Notes under the pieces: model-generated | Database searches by the model: none | What the model was told of the DNA's origin: nothing | What the model saw: the letters and a program-made list of their open reading frames with translations, nothing else | Shown here: piece after piece, positions 7,142 through 9,596 of the stretch | Layout: each line of letters begins with the position of its first letter | Position numbering within the stretch: the first letter of the stretch is position 1 | Position numbers and translations under genes: made by a program | NCBI GenBank assembly: GCA_050735975.1 | Contig: JBOHVS010000085.1 | Span: 1 to 9,596 of the forward strand | DNA: 9,596 bases | Reading direction: 5' to 3' | DNA from: DATMBL01 sp050735975 | Lineage (GTDB): Bacteria; Desulfobacterota; Binatia; UBA9968

Positions 7142-7256
7142 TACGGTAGAAGCGAAGAGCATCAGCGGGGAGAACGAACCGGATATTTCACGGGGTGAGT
7201 GTGCTTCGTGGTGCAATCGTATTTCTTGTCGATTCGCCGACTTAGGGTAACCCGGC

Positions 7257-7273
7257 GCGGCTGAGCCGCAACC
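7257..7273 (-). repeat. 17-bp GC-rich module, inverted copy of 1332-1348
   Basis: GCGGCTGAGCCGCAACC is the exact reverse complement of 1332-1348. Flanking bases are only loosely similar (CCGGGT against CTGGGT), so homology extends little beyond the module. It lies about 115 bp beyond repeat copy 2. Confidence 0.6.
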
Positions 7274-7287
7274 AAAGCAAAGCAAGA

Positions 7288-7302
7288 TTCCCCTTTGGGG
7301 AA
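7288..7302 (-). terminator. Possible intrinsic terminator of the minus-strand lipoprotein operon
   Basis: Read on the minus strand, TTCCCC-AAA-GGGGAA forms a perfect 6-bp stem with a 3-nt loop, followed by the T-rich run TCTTGCTTTGCTTT (9 of 14 are T). It lies about 90 bp beyond the stop of the 124-aa gene, the last gene of that operon. The stem is short and the T tract interrupted, so strength is uncertain. Confidence 0.4.
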
Positions 7303-7325
7303 GACAGTTTGTCACGTGTTTCCTC

Positions 7326-7347
7326 GGCCCATGAATAATGCAGGGCC
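7326..7347. repeat. GGCCC-stem hairpin with a TGAATAAT loop
   Basis: GGCCC (7326-7330) and GGGCC (7343-7347) form a stem around a 12-nt loop ATGAATAATGCA. The 14 bases CCATGAATAATGCA (7329-7342) are identical to 181-194, and an inverted TGAATAAT word occurs at the window start. This is a dispersed small palindromic repeat; here it lies just downstream of the minus-strand operon, between it and the repeat cluster. Confidence 0.55.
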
Positions 7348-7393
7348 ACGGGCCAACGCGTGAAGCTACGGAAGAAAGTTCTTGTGGAAGAGG

Positions 7394-7768
7394 CTAGTGG
7401 AAGAGTTTGAAACCGTCGAAGCCGTATTCGCCTATGGCTTTGCCGCTGTTTGCGTCGAAGATATCGATAAGCAAGTTTCTTTCCGGATGACCGGCTAAAA
7501 ACCGGGAGAAAATTTCAACAAAGCGCTCCTTGTCATTATAGTCGGCCCGCATGAAGCCCTCTCCCACATAAAGTCGATGGGGCCTCTTGCTACTGTCGAG
7601 CCTCACCCAATAACGAGAGCCGTTCGAGCCGACGTGGTCAAGCCATTTCCCGTATTCCGAGATTCTGGTTTCGACTTCTTTGAACGTAAAGCTCTCTGGG
7701 ACCGAAGCAGTCGGGAACAGCAATGCGGATGCCAGGACAAGACACTGAAACTTTCCTTTCATCCGCAT
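7394..7768 (-). CDS. Exported protein of unknown function (124 aa)
   Basis: The 124-aa product begins with a signal-peptide pattern: basic MRMKGK, a hydrophobic core at about 8-19, then TASVPES with likely cleavage near residue 22 or 23. There is no lipobox, since Cys9 is too early. The mature part (~100 aa) has ESFTFKEVETRISEYGKW (25-42), YWVRLDSS (53-60), HRLYVGEGF (64-72), RFVEIFSRFLAGHPE (82-96) and an aromatic, Gly-rich tail EYGFDGFKLFH. I do not recognise the family. The mix of beta-strand and helix suggests one compact periplasmic domain. ATG 7768 has only a weak upstream AAGAAG; the Met at residue 3 is a possible alternative start. It follows the OmpA-family lipoprotein gene by 29 bp on the same strand and is probably cotranscribed with it, implying an envelope-related role. 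Confidence 0.75.
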   Translation of the reverse strand: MRMKGKFQCLVLASALLFPTASVPESFTFKEVETRISEYGKWLDHVGSNGSRYWVRLDSSKRPHRLYVGEGFMRADYNDKERFVEIFSRFLAGHPERNLLIDIFDANSGKAIGEYGFDGFKLFH

Positions 7769-7797
7769 TGCTTCTTAGCCAGCCGTACAAAGCTTTT

Positions 7798-8535
7798 TTA
7801 ATTGACCTTAATTTCCACCCGGCGATTCTTGGATCGACCTTCCTTCGTCTTGTTGTCGGCTATCGGCTTACTTTCACCGAAACCTTGACCCGAAACCCGG
7901 CCGTCCTCAACGCCTTGCTTGACCATGTAGTCTCGAACCGCGCCGACGCGCCGTTCGGAAAGCTTTCGGTTATAAGCGTCAGTCCCGACGTTGTCGGTAT
8001 GTCCCGATAACGCAACCTTCTTCTCTTTATTCTCTTTCATAAACGCAACCAACCGATCCAAAATCTTGGCTGCCTCCGGTTTGATATTGCTCTTGTCGAA
8101 ATCAAACAGAACATCATCCAAAATAATGGTTCGTTCCACCTTCGGCGCAGGCGGCGGTGGTGGCGCCGGCTTCGGCTTCTCTGGCGGCGGTGGTGGCGGT
8201 GGCGGCGGAGGCGGCGGCGTTGGCTTCGGCTTCGGTGGCGGCGGCGGAGGTGGCGGCGGCGGAGGAGGCGGAGCTGGCTTAGGCTTCGGTTCCTCTGCGA
8301 GCAGGTAAGCTAAGCCGCCACAGATTAACGCGCCCGTTACAGCACCGATGGCAGCACCGGCTGCTTCGTTTTTGTGCTCGCTGTTGATTCCCTTATGGGC
8401 AAACACGGCTCCAAGACCTCCGCCAGCAGCGCCGCAAGTCAACGCGCCGACCAGAGCAGCTTGGTTCCGGGTCATCCCGGTGCAACCTGTCAAAAAAAAC
8501 CCAAGCACGGTTAAGGCCAAGAATTTCTGCTTCAC
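7798..8535 (-). CDS. OmpA-family lipoprotein with glycine zipper and polyproline linker
   Basis: The protein anchors in a membrane by a lipid and should bind peptidoglycan through its C-terminal OmpA-like domain, tethering envelope to wall. I set the start at GTG 8533-8535 (245 aa): GGAGG (complement of 8544-8548) lies 8 nt upstream and the start gives a clean signal peptide MKQKFLALTVLGFFLTGC with lipobox LTGC, Cys18. An upstream ATG at 8562 would add nine unlikely residues. Order of parts: glycine-zipper-like hydrophobic Ala/Gly segment (27-80); proline-rich linker (83-132) with proline runs of 13, 12 and 5 after KPKPA/T; OmpA domain (133-245) with LFDFDKSNI, GHTDNVG (Asp181) and NRKLSERRVGAVRDYM (Arg196), the Asp/Arg pair that contacts diaminopimelate in OmpA. 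Asp and inner-residue choice after Cys18 (Thr19) favours the outer membrane. Translation of the proline runs should need EF-P. Confidence 0.92.
   Translation of the reverse strand: MKQKFLALTVLGFFLTGCTGMTRNQAALVGALTCGAAGGGLGAVFAHKGINSEHKNEAAGAAIGAVTGALICGGLAYLLAEEPKPKPAPPPPPPPPPPPPPKPKPTPPPPPPPPPPPPEKPKPAPPPPPAPKVERTIILDDVLFDFDKSNIKPEAAKILDRLVAFMKENKEKKVALSGHTDNVGTDAYNRKLSERRVGAVRDYMVKQGVEDGRVSGQGFGESKPIADNKTKEGRSKNRRVEIKVN
8140..8289. repeat. Tandem proline-codon repeats inside the OmpA-family gene
   Basis: The DNA encoding residues 83-132 is an imperfect tandem array of about 54-bp units, each KPKP(A/T) followed by a proline run: two units of 18 codons and a shorter third. The plus strand is almost pure GGN triplets here. 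Such an array can change length by slippage or recombination while staying in frame, altering the span of the linker. Confidence 0.7.
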
Positions 8536-8571
8536 AATCTCTTCCTCCCAAACTGAATTCAAATTTGCGCC

Positions 8572-8600
8572 AAACTAATACAAGCCTCTATGCCTGTCAA
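8572..8600 (-). promoter_or_regulatory. Sigma70-like promoter of the OmpA-family lipoprotein operon
   Basis: On the minus strand a perfect TTGACA -35 (complement of 8595-8600) is followed after 17 bp by TAGTTT (complement of 8572-8577, 3 of 6 matches to TATAAT). Transcription would start near 8565, leaving a leader of about 30 nt with the GGAGG ribosome binding site before GTG 8535. Spacing and position are ideal; the -10 is weak. Confidence 0.5.
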
Positions 8601-8881
8601 GCAAAAAATGCCTCTCAAAACGCCGTATTCGCACTGGCTATCCGTGGTTTTTGAAGCGCTAAGTAGCTTATGTTACAGGGGAAACTCAGAGTCTGCGATT
8701 CGGTATCAGCGCGCTGTTAGTTAGCGTTATCGGCCGGCAATATCACGGCTCTGAAGCGTCCGGTCAAACGAATTGCGGTCTCTGTATCGCGCGCAGCACC
8801 GATTCAAGACAACGTTTGTTAATCAATAAATTTGTTTGCGAATCATTGACTTAGCGTTGTCGGATCAAGTTAAAAGGTATA
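8601..8881. other. Divergent intergenic region between the lipoprotein operon and the membrane protein gene
   Basis: No supported gene. TTAGCGTT(A/G)TCGG occurs twice, at 8721-8733 and 8851-8863 (12 of 13 identical). An AT-rich patch at about 8815-8850 holds two loosely similar words, TTTGTTAATCA and TTTGCGAATCA. TTGACT at 8846-8851 with a poor -10 is a second promoter candidate for the rightward gene. A 44-codon frame from 8590 has no ribosome binding site and is left out. Confidence 0.5.
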
Positions 8882-8909
8882 TTGACGGAGGCTGGGACAA
8901 TGCTAGCAT
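8882..8909 (+). promoter_or_regulatory. Possible promoter with overlapping palindrome for the rightward membrane protein gene
   Basis: TTGACG (8882-8887, 5 of 6) and TAGCAT (8904-8909, 4 of 6) are separated by 16 bp, placing a start of transcription near 8916, about 20 nt before ATG 8937. A perfect 10-bp palindrome ATGCTAGCAT (8900-8909) overlaps the -10, and TAGCAT repeats at 8912-8917, an arrangement that could bind a regulator. Confidence 0.35.
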
Positions 8910-8936
8910 AGTAGCATCATCTGGTGGGGAGGCGTT

Positions 8937-9596
8937 ATGACAGAAACCCCTCAATCGAGACCCGACCTCTCGCAGGTTGAGCTTCTCCTGGACCAACAGA
9001 AATACGAGGAGGCGCTGGTTCCTCTGGCAAAGTTGATCGAGGAGCATCCCTCCGACCTTCAAATTCGGATTTACCGTCTTCTTACTGTACGGATACTCCT
9101 TCTGCGTCAAACCTTGACCCAAAGGATTTCTGAATCGGTCAAACCTCCGCGCGAAATTGTGCAAAGAATATCATTGAAGGCGGCTGCGCTACAGAGTGTC
9201 ATAGCTCCCCACGTGAAGCGGTGGTTTCATTCGGCGCGCCATGCAATGGAAGCATCACGGCCTACCGAGCTCGTAAAACGCACGGCGCTTGCGATCGGGG
9301 TTGCGGGCGTCTTCGTGACACCCATAACATTCTGGCTCGGCGTCGCCGAACAGCCGCTCAGCGGCACGAACGAAGAATCGTTTCATCTCCTGAATAACAT
9401 CGCTGCAACACCACTGAACGGGTCTCACCGGATCGGCCGCGATTGGCAAACAACTTCTAGTCAGCGGGTCATTGCGACTTCGCCGGATTCCGGCACGGCC
9501 TTGGACGCTGAACAAGCCGCGTCTGATGCCGGGCCGGATAGCGCAATACACATCTCTCCCAAAAAGCCGCGCAATCGTAAACCGGTAATGGAACTC
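8937..9596 (+). CDS. Membrane protein with TPR-like N-terminus, partial (runs off window end)
   Basis: An open frame without stop runs from ATG 8937 to the last base, giving at least 220 residues; the C-terminus is missing. GGAGG (8928-8932) lies 4 nt before the ATG. Residues 12-55 look like one TPR-type helix pair (VELLLDQQKYEEALVPLAKL then IEEHPSDLQIRIYRLL). A basic segment (62-115) follows, then one hydrophobic stretch at about 116-137 (TALAIGVAGVFVTPITFWLG) suited to a single membrane helix. After it comes a Ser/Thr/Asp/Ala-rich, low-complexity stretch (140-207) and the basic KKPRNRKP. The pattern suggests a cytoplasmic TPR-like part and an exported C-terminal part joined by a flexible linker. 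I do not recognise the family, and the missing end probably holds the defining domain. The two minus-strand frames over this region are shadows. Confidence 0.75.
   Translation, partial: MTETPQSRPDLSQVELLLDQQKYEEALVPLAKLIEEHPSDLQIRIYRLLTVRILLLRQTLTQRISESVKPPREIVQRISLKAAALQSVIAPHVKRWFHSARHAMEASRPTELVKRTALAIGVAGVFVTPITFWLGVAEQPLSGTNEESFHLLNNIAATPLNGSHRIGRDWQTTSSQRVIATSPDSGTALDAEQAASDAGPDSAIHISPKKPRNRKPVMEL

Noticed and set aside
7007..7315. Minus-strand 102-codon frame
   Set aside because: It runs through repeat copy 2, the nested hairpin and the GC-rich module; composition follows the repeats and no start signal supports it.
7991..8308. Plus-strand glycine-rich frame
   Set aside because: The polyglycine is the complement of the polyproline codons in the OmpA-family gene.
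8590..8724. Plus-strand 44-codon frame starting ATGCCTGTCAAG
   Set aside because: No ribosome binding site, overlaps the minus-strand promoter and shows no protein-like feature beyond chance.
8721..8863. Repeated TTAGCGTT(A/G)TCGG considered as an integron attC-like site
   Set aside because: The core sequences do not fit GTTRRRY/RYYYAAC and no long imperfect hairpin links the two copies; no integrase in the window.
9255..9551. Minus-strand 98-codon frame at the window end, and another at 8865-9164
   Set aside because: Both oppose the plus-strand frame that is open for 220 codons with its own ribosome binding site.

Overview
The window looks like chromosomal DNA from an uncultured, diderm (outer-membrane) bacterium with moderate to slightly high GC. 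The diderm reading rests on a lipoprotein with an OmpA-type peptidoglycan-binding domain. Gene content and the style of the intergenic repeats (CACCACGAAGG..., TGAATAAT hairpins) recall deltaproteobacteria-like or neighbouring environmental lineages, but this assignment is from memory and is weak.

Layout. Positions 1-195 hold a palindromic, AT-rich intergenic repeat. Positions 336-1133 (+) encode a crotonase-fold (enoyl-CoA hydratase/isomerase family) protein that lacks both glutamates of the classical hydratase. Positions 1134-1380 hold an inverted-repeat element. Positions 1381-6530 (+) are a compact glycogen/alpha-glucan operon: glgA (glycogen synthase), glgC (ADP-glucose pyrophosphorylase) and a large GH57 glycosidase of the DUF3536 type. 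GlgC makes ADP-glucose and GlgA polymerises it. The GH57 protein probably branches, trims or rearranges the glucan; its exact reaction is not known from sequence. No glgB, glgX or glgP lies in the window.

A convergent small gene (6626-6841, -) encodes a 71-aa conserved-looking protein of unknown function. Positions 6842-7393 are non-coding and carry a second, mosaic copy of the intergenic repeat with a nested hairpin, plus a terminator-like hairpin. Two minus-strand genes follow as a probable operon, 7798-8535 then 7394-7768: an OmpA-family lipoprotein with a glycine-zipper segment and a long polyproline linker, and a 124-aa exported protein of unknown function. Its promoter is visible at 8572-8600. 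Divergent from it, a plus-strand gene starts at 8937 and runs off the window end; it has a TPR-like N-terminus, one membrane helix and a low-complexity segment.

I found no CRISPR array, tRNA, rRNA, transposase or phage gene. The points most worth following are the GH57/DUF3536 enzyme fixed to glgA-glgC, the active-site substitutions in the crotonase, and the repeat architecture.
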